Assembly (NCBI RefSeq): GCF_027270315.1
Contig: NZ_CP114413.1
Coordinates: 7,688,001-7,752,000 of the forward strand
Direction of reading: 5' to 3'
DNA: 64,000 bases
Origin: Streptomyces cinnabarinus
Lineage (GTDB): Bacteria; Actinomycetota; Actinomycetes; Streptomycetales; Streptomycetaceae
The notes under the pieces were generated by a model. The model did no database searches. It had not been told where the DNA came from and was given only the letters and a program-made list of their open reading frames with translations. Position 1 is the stretch's first letter, and each line of letters starts with the position of its first letter. Positions 16,884 to 24,542 of the stretch are shown here, piece by piece. A program made the position numbers and the translations under genes.

Positions 16884-17906
16884 ATGGGCCACCCGTTCCC
16901 GATCCGTGAGATCGCACGTCAGGCAGGTCTGAGCGAGGCCACGGTGGACCGGGTGCTCAACGCCAGGGGAGGGGTGCGGGAGAGCACCGCGCGGGAGGTC
17001 CAACAGGCCATCGCCGACCTGGACCGGCAGCGCACCCAGGTCCGGCTGGTCGGCCGTACCTTCATGGTCGACATCGTGATGCAGACCCCCGAGCGGTTCA
17101 GCACCGCCGTACGGGCCGCCCTGGAGGCCGAACTGCCCTCGCTGCACCCGGCGGTGGTGCGCTCGCGCTTCCACTTCCGGGAGACCGGGCCGGTCGAGGA
17201 GCTGACCCGGACCCTGGACCGGATCGCCCGGCGCGGCTCGCAGGGAGTGATCCTCAAGGCCCCGGACGTCCCCGAGATCACGGCCGCCGTCGGCCGGCTG
17301 ACGGAGGCCGGGATCCCCGTCGTGACGCTGGTGACCGACCTGCCGTCCACCTCGCGCCTGGCCTACGTCGGCATCGACAACCGGGCCGCCGGCGCCACCG
17401 CCGCTTATCTGATGGGCCAGTGGCTCGGCGACCGGCCCGGCAATGTGCTCACCAGCCTCTCCAGTGGCTTCTTCCGCAACGAGGAGGAGCGCGAGATGGG
17501 CTTCCGCAGTGCCATGCGGGCCCGCCACCCCGAGCGCGCGCTGGTGGAGATCGCCGAGGGCCAGGGCCTGGACGCCACCCAGTACGACCTGGTCCGGGCC
17601 GCCCTCGACCGCGATCCGGAGATCCGCGCCGTCTACTCCATCGGCGGCGGCAACATCGCCACCCTCCGGGCCTTCGCCGACGTCGGCCGGGCGTGCGCGG
17701 TGTTCGTCGCCCACGACCTCGACCACGACAACACCCGGCTGCTGCGTGAGCACCGGCTGTCCGCTGTCCTCCACCACGATCTGCGCCAGGACCTGCGCGA
17801 GGCGTGCCACCACGTGATGCGCGCCCACGGCGCGCTGCCGCCCGCGGGACCCTCGCTGCCGTCCGCGATCCAGGTGGTCACGCCCTACAACATGCCTACG
17901 GCGTAG
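16884..17906 (+). CDS. LacI-family regulator with type 1 periplasmic-binding sensor
   Basis: 340 residues from ATG 16884 (AAGGAG upstream). The HTH is IREIARQAGLSEATVDRVLNARGGV (residues 7-31), where the usual TVSR is TVDR. The sensor half resembles a sugar-binding protein (VIMQTPERF, VGIDNRAAGATAAYLMGQWL, VYSIGGGN), a layout seen in regulators of CUT2 importer operons. It is divergent from the PhyH-SDR-IolG operon and probably controls it. The end overlaps the convergent MocA-type gene by 11 bp. Confidence 0.9.
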   Translation: MGHPFPIREIARQAGLSEATVDRVLNARGGVRESTAREVQQAIADLDRQRTQVRLVGRTFMVDIVMQTPERFSTAVRAALEAELPSLHPAVVRSRFHFRETGPVEELTRTLDRIARRGSQGVILKAPDVPEITAAVGRLTEAGIPVVTLVTDLPSTSRLAYVGIDNRAAGATAAYLMGQWLGDRPGNVLTSLSSGFFRNEEEREMGFRSAMRARHPERALVEIAEGQGLDATQYDLVRAALDRDPEIRAVYSIGGGNIATLRAFADVGRACAVFVAHDLDHDNTRLLREHRLSAVLHHDLRQDLREACHHVMRAHGALPPAGPSLPSAIQVVTPYNMPTA

Positions 17907-19056
17907 GCAGGTCCACCCAGGCGCCGGTCGCGGCGGACCGGGTCATCGCGTCCAGGGCCTCGGCGCTGCGCACGGCGTCCGTGAGCGTGGCGCCGTACGC
18001 CCTGCCCTCCGCGATCGAGCGCAGGAAGCGGTACGCCTCCACGACCTTCAGGTCGTCGTAGCCCATGGCGTTGGCGGCGCCGGGCTGGAAGGCGCCGAAC
18101 TCGCCGTCGCCCGGACCGACGTAGACCGTGCTGACGGGCTGGTCCTGGTACGACGTGCCGCGGCTGACGCCGAGTTCGTTCATCCGGCGGAAGTCCCAGA
18201 ACACCGCGCCCTTGGTGCCGTGCACCTCGAAGCCGTAGTTGTTCTGCTCGCCGACCGAGACCCGGCAGGCCTCCAGGACGCCGCGGGCGCCGGAGGCGAA
18301 GCGGAGCAGGCAGCTGACGTAGTCCTCGTTCTCGACCGGGCCGAGTTCCCCGCCCGCCGCGCGGGTGTGCCCGGCGGTGACGCCGGTCGGGCGGGCGCGC
18401 TGCGGTACGAAGACCGCCGTGTCGGCGGTGAGCGAGACGAGGTCGCCGAGGAGGTGGCGGGCCAGGTCCACGCCGTGCGAGGCGAGGTCGCCGAGGACTC
18501 CGCTGCCGCCGCGCTCCCGTTCGTAGCGCCAGGTCAGCGCGCCCTCGGGATGGGCCGCGTAGTCGCTGAACAGCCGCACGCGCGCGTGTGTGACCGTGCC
18601 GATCTCCCCGGCGGCGATCAGCTCGCGCGCCGCCTCCACCGCGGGCGCGTTGCGGTAGTTGAAGCCGACCGCGCCCTGTACCCCGGCCCTGGCGACCGCG
18701 TCGGCGACCGCGCGGGCGTCCTCGGCGCTCAGGCCCACCGGCTTCTCGATCCACAGGTGCTTGCCCGCCTCGGCCATGGCGACGCCGATCTCGCGGTGCA
18801 GGAAGTTCGGGGCGGTGACGCTGACCGCCCGCACCCGGGGATCGGCGGCCACCTCGCGCCAGTCGCGGGTGGCGGCGGCGAAGCCGAACTGCGCGGCGGC
18901 CTCCGCGGCCCGGCCCGGCACCTCCTCGGCGACGGCGACCAGCTCCGGGCGCAGGGGGAGCCGCGGATAGTGGTGGCGGACCCGGGCGTATGCCTGGGTG
19001 TGCACCCGGCCCATCCAGCCGAACCCGATGACGGCGACCCCGAGCGCATCCACCAT
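17896..19056 (-). CDS. Gfo/Idh/MocA-family dehydrogenase C
   Basis: 386 residues from ATG 19056 (AGAGGGG upstream). The Rossmann domain begins VAVIGFGWMGRVHTQAYARV (GxGxxG). The family lysine is in LWIEKPVGLSAEDARAVAD, and GFNYRNAPAVEAAR with GDLASHGVDLARHL holds the catalytic Asp-His pattern. It is longer than the other two MocA-type proteins of this window, as in many actinobacterial sugar or pseudo-sugar dehydrogenases. It is divergent from a LacI gene, with two operator-like palindromes between them. Confidence 0.9.
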   Translation of the reverse strand: MVDALGVAVIGFGWMGRVHTQAYARVRHHYPRLPLRPELVAVAEEVPGRAAEAAAQFGFAAATRDWREVAADPRVRAVSVTAPNFLHREIGVAMAEAGKHLWIEKPVGLSAEDARAVADAVARAGVQGAVGFNYRNAPAVEAARELIAAGEIGTVTHARVRLFSDYAAHPEGALTWRYERERGGSGVLGDLASHGVDLARHLLGDLVSLTADTAVFVPQRARPTGVTAGHTRAAGGELGPVENEDYVSCLLRFASGARGVLEACRVSVGEQNNYGFEVHGTKGAVFWDFRRMNELGVSRGTSYQDQPVSTVYVGPGDGEFGAFQPGAANAMGYDDLKVVEAYRFLRSIAEGRAYGATLTDAVRSAEALDAMTRSAATGAWVDLPTP

Positions 19057-19069
19057 GACAGCCCCTCTT

Positions 19070-19081
19070 TGGACCGGTCCA
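19070..19081. promoter_or_regulatory. LacI-type operator 1
   Basis: TGGACCGGTCCA is a perfect 12-bp palindrome with a central CG, typical of LacI/GalR sites. It lies 14 bp upstream of the start of the MocA-type gene transcribed to the left. Confidence 0.7.
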
Positions 19082-19151
19082 GAATCTGTCCAGCCCACCC
19101 TGAGCGGCATTCCTCGACGATGTCAACCCTTTGACAAGGCCGGTCGGCCCA

Positions 19152-19163
19152 TGGAACGGTCCA
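19152..19163. promoter_or_regulatory. LacI-type operator 2
   Basis: TGGAACGGTCCA differs from operator 1 at one base. It lies 4 bp before the start codon of the LacI gene, so binding would block that gene's own expression. Confidence 0.7.
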
Positions 19164-19167
19164 GGGC

Positions 19168-20175
19168 ATGAGAGCGCCGACCATCCGTGACGTGGCCGAA
19201 CGGGCCGGTGTCTCTAAATCCCTCGTCTCACTGGTCCTGCGCGGCTCCGAGCAGGTGCGGCCGGAGAAGCGCGAGGCCGTGCTGCGCGCCGTACGCGAAC
19301 TCGGCTACCGCCCGAACACCGCCGCCCGCAGCCTCAGCGAGCGCCGCACCCGCACCGTCGGCGTCCTCCTGAACGACCTGCGCAACCCCTGGTTCGTCGA
19401 GCTGCTCGACGGGCTGAACTCCCTGCTGCACGACAACGGCCTGCGTATGCTCCTCGCCGACGCCCGCCTCAACCGGCGCACCGGCCAGGCCCCTGCCGAC
19501 CTCTTCCTCGACCTGAGCGTCGACGGGCTCGTCGTGGTCGGCACCCTGCCCGACCCGGCCGCGCTGGAGGCGGTCGCCGCACGGATGCCGGTCGTCGTGG
19601 CCGGGGCCCGCGAGGCGGTACCGCCCCGGGTCGACGTCGTCGCGGGGGACGACGAGCGGGGCGCCCGGCTGGTCACCGAGCATCTCATCGGCCTCGGCCA
19701 CCGCCGGATCGCGCACATCGTGGGCTACGGCGCGGTGGGCGAACTGCGCCGCCGCAGCTTCGAGGAGACGATGCGCGCCCACGGCCTCGCGGGGCACGCG
19801 CGCGTGGAGGCGAGCGACATGACCGAGGAGGGCGGCTACCGCACGATGGTGCGCCTGCTGGGCCACGGCCCCGACCGGCCCACCGCGGTCTTCGCCGTCA
19901 ACGACATCGCCGGTGTCGGCGCGCTCTCGGCGGCCGAGGAACTGGGCCTCGCGGTGCCGCGCGACCTGTCCGTCGTCGGCTACGACAACACGAGCATCTC
20001 CCGGCTGCGGCACCTGTGGCTGACCACCGTCGACGGCGGCGGCCACGACGTCGGCCGCCGCGCCGCCCGCTGCCTCCTGGACCGCTTCGACCACCCCGAG
20101 GCCCCCGGCCGCGTCCACCTCGCCGCGCCCGCGCTGGAGATCAGGGGCACCACGGGCCCACCGCTCACAGATTGA
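19168..20175 (+). CDS. LacI-family transcriptional regulator
   Basis: 335 residues. Canonical LacI HTH (TIRDVAERAGVSKSLVSLVLRGSEQV) with hinge helix NTAARSLSERRT, then a sugar-sensing domain with VGVLLNDLRNPWFVELLDGL and SVVGYDNTSISRLRHLWLTTV. Leu in place of Val in the SKSLVS recognition helix is a small variation. Two matching 12-bp palindromes in the divergent region indicate self-repression and control of the MocA-type gene. The end overlaps the convergent cupin gene by 11 bp. Confidence 0.92.
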   Translation: MRAPTIRDVAERAGVSKSLVSLVLRGSEQVRPEKREAVLRAVRELGYRPNTAARSLSERRTRTVGVLLNDLRNPWFVELLDGLNSLLHDNGLRMLLADARLNRRTGQAPADLFLDLSVDGLVVVGTLPDPAALEAVAARMPVVVAGAREAVPPRVDVVAGDDERGARLVTEHLIGLGHRRIAHIVGYGAVGELRRRSFEETMRAHGLAGHARVEASDMTEEGGYRTMVRLLGHGPDRPTAVFAVNDIAGVGALSAAEELGLAVPRDLSVVGYDNTSISRLRHLWLTTVDGGGHDVGRRAARCLLDRFDHPEAPGRVHLAAPALEIRGTTGPPLTD

Positions 20176-20509
20176 TCGCGTACGCCTTGCGCAGCGTCTC
20201 GTGCACGGTCCAGGTCGTACGGTCGCCCGCGCGCAGCACCGCCAGGTCGCCGGGCCCCACCTCCAGCGTCGCGCCGCCCTCGACCTCGATCGTGGCCGAA
20301 CCGCTGATCACCACGAACAGCTCGTCCGCCTCGGTGTCGGTGACCACGCCCGGGGTGATCTGCCAGACCCCGCGGATCTGCCGCCCGTCCGCCGACTCCC
20401 AGACCACCTTCCCCCTCACCTCGGGCGTGCCGGAGACGATCTGCGCCGGGTCGAGCGGCTCGGGTTCGAGCTCGGCGTCGGGGACATGGACAACGAAGCT
20501 GTGGCTCAT
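20165..20509 (-). CDS. Small cupin protein
   Basis: 114 residues forming one cupin barrel of the Cupin_3/DUF861 kind: GVWQITPGVVTDTEADELFVVISGSATIEVEGG and LEVGPGDLAVLRAGDRTTW. The first-motif histidines of metal cupins are largely replaced (Thr, Asp, Glu remain), so metal binding is uncertain. DUF861 relatives include ureidoglycolate-type enzymes and sugar-binding proteins. Function here is unknown. Confidence 0.8.
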   Translation of the reverse strand: MSHSFVVHVPDAELEPEPLDPAQIVSGTPEVRGKVVWESADGRQIRGVWQITPGVVTDTEADELFVVISGSATIEVEGGATLEVGPGDLAVLRAGDRTTWTVHETLRKAYAINL

Positions 20510-20631
20510 GGCAGGACCCTAACCAGCGGCGGCCGGTCCGCACCGTCGACAGTGTGTGCGGTATCGGCCCAGGTGGGAGGACACTTCGTCGCGACTGGCG
20601 GGGCGGCCGGAGCCGGGTGATCGTGGAGGGC

Positions 20632-21147
20632 ATGGCGCAGGACACCCCGGCCGCCGGCGCGGAACGGCACCGGCACGACACCCGCGAGGCGATCATGTTC
20701 GGCGGTGTCTACGGCTCCGTCCTCGCCTGCTCGATGGTCGCCGCCCTCAGCCAGTACGGCCAGGCCTCCCAGGCCAGACGCCGCTACGACGCCCTGTGGC
20801 TGCTGGTGACCGCGCTGGCCTCCGCCCTCGCCCACGGCTACGCCCACTACATCGCCGAGCGCTCACCGCACCGCCGCTGGGACGCGGTACGCGTGCTCGC
20901 CGAGGAGTGGCCCCTGGTCACGGCCGTCCTGCCCACGGTGGCGATCCTGGCCGGGGCGGGCCTCGGCTGGTGGCCCCCGAACGGCGTGGAGTACCCCGCC
21001 TTCACCCTGAACATCGCCCTGCTGTTCACCCTGGGCCTGGTCACGGCCCGCTGGGCGCACCGCCCTTGGCGCACCGCGCTGCTGATCGGACTGGTGGACG
21101 CGCTTCTGGGGGTAGGTGTGGTGGTGGCCAACGCGCTCATCAAGTGA
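20632..21147 (+). CDS. Hypothetical integral membrane protein
   Basis: 171 residues from ATG 20632; GTG 20617 with a nearby GGAG is an alternative. Four or five hydrophobic segments are visible: IMFGGVYGSVLACSMVAAL, ALWLLVTALASALAHGYAHY, TAVLPTVAILAGAGLGWW, FTLNIALLFTLGLVTA and LLIGLVDALLGVGVVVANAL. A His-containing first helix pair (HRHDTREA, AHGYAHYIAE) recalls small VIT-like or DUF membrane proteins. No function is assigned. The next gene starts 28 nt downstream and could be co-transcribed. Confidence 0.7.
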   Translation: MAQDTPAAGAERHRHDTREAIMFGGVYGSVLACSMVAALSQYGQASQARRRYDALWLLVTALASALAHGYAHYIAERSPHRRWDAVRVLAEEWPLVTAVLPTVAILAGAGLGWWPPNGVEYPAFTLNIALLFTLGLVTARWAHRPWRTALLIGLVDALLGVGVVVANALIK

Positions 21148-21175
21148 CGCGCCACCCCCTGGTACTGGAGCGACC

Positions 21176-22255
21176 GTGCAGGACAGCGAGCCCCTCGCAT
21201 TCACCCACGACTTCCCGCCGGTGCGGACCGTGCTGCGCCCCGGTGCCGCCCTCACCGCCACCCCGGAGGAGGCCCGGCGACTGGGCCTGCGGCGGCTGTT
21301 GGTGCTCTGCGGAGCGCGCGGCGCCGACACCGCGCGGGCCGTCGCGGACGCCCTCGGCGAGCGCTGCGCCGGGGTGCACGCCGAGGCCCGGATGCACGTC
21401 CCCGTCGAGGTCGCCGACCGGGCCGTGGCGGCGGTGCGCGCGGCGGGCGCCGACGGCTGTGTCGCGGTCGGCGGCGGCTCCTCCATCGGTCTCGGCAAGG
21501 CCGTCGCCCTGCGCACCGGCCTGCCCCTGATCGCCGTACCGTCCACCTATTCCGGCTCGGAGATGACCGCCGTGTGGGGCCTGACCGAGCACGGCGCCAA
21601 GCGCACCGGCCGGGACCCGGTGGTCCAGCCCCGCAGCGTCGTCTACGACCCGGACCTGACCCTCTCCCTGCCGGTGCCGCTCTCCCTCACCAGCGGCGTC
21701 AACGCCATCGCGCACGCCGTCGAGGCCCTGTGGGCGCCCGACGCCTCGCCCCTGACCGCGCTCACGGCCGAGGAGGGCATCCGGGTCATGGCGCGGGCGC
21801 TGCCGGCGGTGGCCGCCGAGCCCGGGTCCCTCCCGGCCAGGAGCCAGGCCCTGCACGGGGCCTGGCTGTGCGGACTGAGCCTCGGCGCCGCCACCATGGG
21901 CCTGCACCACAAGCTCTGCCATGTCCTCGGCGGCTCCTACGGCCTGCCGCACGCCGAGACGCACACGCTGGTGCTGCCACACGTCCTCGCCCACAACGCG
22001 CCCGCCGCCCCCGAAGCCGTCGCGGCCATCGCCCGCGCCCTCGACACCGACGACGCCCCGCGCGCCCTGTGGGAACTTCCCCGCGCACCGGGCGTCCCCC
22101 GCTCCCTCGCCGAACTCGGTCTGGCCGAGGCCGACTTGGCGCGGGCGGCGGACCAGGTCACCCGGGAGGTGCCGGAGAATCCGCGGACGGTGACGGCGGA
22201 CGGAGTGCTGCGGATCCTGCGCGGGGCGTACGAGGGTGCGGCGCCGATGCCGTAG
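21176..22255 (+). CDS. Maleylacetate reductase (iron-containing alcohol dehydrogenase superfamily)
   Basis: 359 residues from GTG 21176 with GGAG 5 nt upstream. Family marks: CVAVGGGSSIGLGKAVAL (nucleotide loop), IAVPSTYSGSEMTAVWGLT, NAIAHAVEALWAPDASP, and LHHKLCHVLGG with LPHAETHTLVLPHVL. These are the arrangement of maleylacetate reductases, which reduce maleylacetate to 3-oxoadipate with NAD(P)H in hydroxyquinol and resorcinol pathways. No hydroxyquinol dioxygenase is in the window, so it serves a pathway encoded partly elsewhere or accepts a related product. Confidence 0.88.
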   Translation: MQDSEPLAFTHDFPPVRTVLRPGAALTATPEEARRLGLRRLLVLCGARGADTARAVADALGERCAGVHAEARMHVPVEVADRAVAAVRAAGADGCVAVGGGSSIGLGKAVALRTGLPLIAVPSTYSGSEMTAVWGLTEHGAKRTGRDPVVQPRSVVYDPDLTLSLPVPLSLTSGVNAIAHAVEALWAPDASPLTALTAEEGIRVMARALPAVAAEPGSLPARSQALHGAWLCGLSLGAATMGLHHKLCHVLGGSYGLPHAETHTLVLPHVLAHNAPAAPEAVAAIARALDTDDAPRALWELPRAPGVPRSLAELGLAEADLARAADQVTREVPENPRTVTADGVLRILRGAYEGAAPMP

Positions 22256-22323
22256 GGCTCACTCGTCGAACGTGACGACCACCTTCTCCGCCGCCCCGCC
22301 TCTGCCCGCAATACGTCGGACAA

Positions 22324-22358
22324 AATTGTTGACAATTCTGTTGGGCTAGTTTTAGGTT
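22324..22358 (+). promoter_or_regulatory. Promoter and operator of the gal-like operon
   Basis: AATTGT-TG-ACAATT (22324-22337) is a 14-bp near-perfect palindrome of FadR/GntR type. It contains the -35 TTGACA (22329-22334), which pairs with TAGGTT (22353-22358) across 18 bp. The same TTGT-TG-ACAA core recurs before the transporter gene at 26633-26642. Confidence 0.65.
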
Positions 22359-22387
22359 CGACAGGCACTCACTCAGGGAGGGCAGCG

Positions 22388-23038
22388 ATGCCGAATGAAG
22401 CCCGTCCGAGCACCGGGGAGCAGGCCAAACAGCACGCGCTCGCGCAGCTGCGGCAGGCGATCCTGCACGGCGAGATGGCACCGGCACAGCGGCTGGTGGA
22501 GAACGAACTCGCCGAGCAGTTCGGTGTGACACGGGCGAGCATCCGTGCGGCGCTCATCGACCTGGAGGCCCAGGGCCTCGTGGAGCGCATCCGCAACCGC
22601 GGCTCGCGGGTGCGGGTCGTCACGGTGGAGGAAGCGGTCGCCATCACCGAGTGCCGCATGGTCCTGGAAGGGCTGTGCGCGGCGAAGGCGGCCGTCGCGG
22701 CCGGCGACGAGCAACTGGCCGAACTCACCGAGCTGGGCACGGCGATGACCAAGGCCGTGGCCGACGGTGAACCGGTCACCTACTCCGACCTCAACCATGA
22801 ACTGCACACCCGGATCCGGGAGTTCTCCGGCCAGCGCACCGCACTGGAGCTGCTGGAGCGACTCAACGCCCAACTGGTGCGCCACCGCTTCCAGTTGGCC
22901 CTCCGGCCCGGGCGTCCGCAGCAGTCCCTGAACGAGCATCTGGCGATGATCGAAGCGATCAGGGCCAGGGACCCCGAGGCGGCCGAGACGGCCGTCCGCG
23001 CCCACCTCAGCAGCGTGATCGAGGCGCTGCGCGACTGA
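22388..23038 (+). CDS. GntR-family regulator (FadR/FCD subfamily)
   Basis: 216 residues from ATG 22388 (GGGAGGG upstream). Winged helix in residues 15-80: ALAQLRQAILHGEMAPAQRL, VTRASIRAALIDLEAQGLVERIRNRGSRV. An all-helical FCD ligand domain follows, with LNHELHTRIREFSGQ and DPEAAETAVRAHLSSVIEAL carrying the metal-coordinating Asp/His pattern. Such proteins are repressors released by organic acids. It heads the operon and probably controls itself, the catabolic genes and the transporter through the TTGT-TG-ACAA boxes. Confidence 0.9.
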   Translation: MPNEARPSTGEQAKQHALAQLRQAILHGEMAPAQRLVENELAEQFGVTRASIRAALIDLEAQGLVERIRNRGSRVRVVTVEEAVAITECRMVLEGLCAAKAAVAAGDEQLAELTELGTAMTKAVADGEPVTYSDLNHELHTRIREFSGQRTALELLERLNAQLVRHRFQLALRPGRPQQSLNEHLAMIEAIRARDPEAAETAVRAHLSSVIEALRD

Positions 23039-23088
23039 ACCACGCCTGAGGCGGGCGCGCCTACCTGTCCATCAAGGAGTTCGCAGAC

Positions 23089-23841
23089 ATGACACAGGCC
23101 AACGCGCCCGCCACCCCACCACGATCGACCCTCGTCGTCACCGCGCACGCGGGGGACTTCGTGTGGCGGGCAGGCGGCGCCGTCGCCCTGGCCGCCGCCC
23201 GCGGGGAGAAGGTCACCATCGCCTGTCTGACCTTCGGCGAGCGCGGCGAGTCCGCCAAGGCGTGGCGCGAGGGGAAGCAGCTCGCGGAGATCAAGGCCAT
23301 CCGGCGGGACGAGGCCGAGCGGGCCGCCGCCACTCTCGGCGCCGAGGTCCGCTTCTTCGACGCCGGTGACTACCCGCTGGTCGCCACCGCCGAGCTGACC
23401 GACCGACTCGTCGCCGTGTACCGCGCGACCCAGCCGGACGTCGTCCTCACCCACCCCACCGAGGACCCGTACAACGGCGACCACCCCGCCGCCAACCGGA
23501 TGGCGCTGGAGGCCCGGGTGCTCGCCCAGGCCATCGGCTACCCGGGCGAGGGCGAGATCATCGGCGCCCCGCCGGTCTTCTACTTCGAGCCCCACCAGCC
23601 CGAGATGAGCGGCTTCCGGCCCGAGGTGCTGCTCGACATCACCGAGGTCTGGGAGACCAAGCGCAAGGCGATGGAGTGCCTCGGCGCCCAGCGGCACCTG
23701 TGGGACTACTACACCGACCTCGCCGTCCGCCGCGGTGTCCAGCTCAAGCGCAACGCCGGACCCAACCTGGGTCTCGCCCACAGGACCATGGCCGAGGCGT
23801 ACATGCGCCCCTACCCGCAGATCGCGAAGGAGCTGGCATGA
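23089..23841 (+). CDS. 4-Oxalomesaconate hydratase-like protein (GalB type, PIG-L fold)
   Basis: 250 residues from ATG 23089 (AAGGAG upstream). PIG-L/LmbE fold: LVVTAHAGDFVWRAGGAVAL at the N-terminus supplies the first His and Asp, and VVLTHPTEDPYNGDHPAAN the later metal-site histidines. The FVWRAGGA stretch after AH-x-x-D is what I recall of GalB of Pseudomonas putida, a zinc hydratase that turns 4-oxalomesaconate (enol form) into 4-carboxy-4-hydroxy-2-oxoadipate, rather than of sugar deacetylases. Directly coupled (ATGA) to a GalC-like aldolase and followed by a GalD-like tautomerase, which strongly supports this role. Confidence 0.82.
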   Translation: MTQANAPATPPRSTLVVTAHAGDFVWRAGGAVALAAARGEKVTIACLTFGERGESAKAWREGKQLAEIKAIRRDEAERAAATLGAEVRFFDAGDYPLVATAELTDRLVAVYRATQPDVVLTHPTEDPYNGDHPAANRMALEARVLAQAIGYPGEGEIIGAPPVFYFEPHQPEMSGFRPEVLLDITEVWETKRKAMECLGAQRHLWDYYTDLAVRRGVQLKRNAGPNLGLAHRTMAEAYMRPYPQIAKELA

Positions 23842-24542
23842 GCGGCGTGATCGTCACCGGCCCGCCCAAGGCGGACGCGCGGGACGTCGAGGTGCTCGCC
23901 GGGTTCGGGGTCGCCACGGTCAGTGAGGCGATGGGCCGAACCGGCTTGCTGGGACCGGGGATTCGCCCCGTCCAGCAGGGCGTACGGGTCGCGGGTACCG
24001 CCGTCACCGTGCTCAGCTGGCCCGGCGACAACCTCATGATCCACGCGGCCGTGGAGCAGTGCGGCGCCGGCGACATCCTGGTCGTCACCACCACCTCCCC
24101 GTGCACGGACGGGCTGTTCGGCGAGCTGTTCGCGACCGCGCTGACACAGCGCGGGGTGCGGGGCGTGGTCCTCAACACCGGTATCCGGGACACCCAGGAG
24201 CTGCGGGACATGGGCTTCGCCGCCTGGTCCCGGGCGGTCTCCTCGCAGGGCACCGTCAAGGCCACCGGCGGCTCGGTCAATGTGCCGATCGCCGTCGACG
24301 GCCAGGTGATCCGCCCCGGCGACGTGATCCTCGCCGACGACGACGGTGTCGTGGTCGTCCCGCGCGAACGCGCCCGCGAGACGGCGGCGAGGGCCGAGGC
24401 CCGCGAGGCCAAGGAGGCCGCCACCCGGGCCGCCTTCCTCGACGGCCAACTCGGCCTGGACCGGTACGGATTGCGGGACACGCTCAAGCGGCTCGGCGTC
24501 GACTACCGGACGTACGAGGAGTACGAGGGAGCGCGGCCGTGA
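23838..24542 (+). CDS. 4-Carboxy-4-hydroxy-2-oxoadipate aldolase-like protein (GalC/LigK, RraA fold)
   Basis: 234 residues; ATG overlaps the previous stop. RraA/HMG-aldolase fold: FGVATVSEAMGRTGLLGPGI, the phosphate or inhibitor loop GDNLMIHAAVEQCGAGDILVV, and GLFGELFATALTQRGVRGVV leading to GIRDTQEL. The Arg-Asp pair and the Glu three residues on match the metal/catalytic motif. Glu is found 21 residues before that Arg, where characterised pyruvate aldolases have Asp. The expected reaction is cleavage to pyruvate and oxaloacetate, the last step of gallate and 4,5-protocatechuate catabolism. Confidence 0.85.
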   Translation: MSGVIVTGPPKADARDVEVLAGFGVATVSEAMGRTGLLGPGIRPVQQGVRVAGTAVTVLSWPGDNLMIHAAVEQCGAGDILVVTTTSPCTDGLFGELFATALTQRGVRGVVLNTGIRDTQELRDMGFAAWSRAVSSQGTVKATGGSVNVPIAVDGQVIRPGDVILADDDGVVVVPRERARETAARAEAREAKEAATRAAFLDGQLGLDRYGLRDTLKRLGVDYRTYEEYEGARP

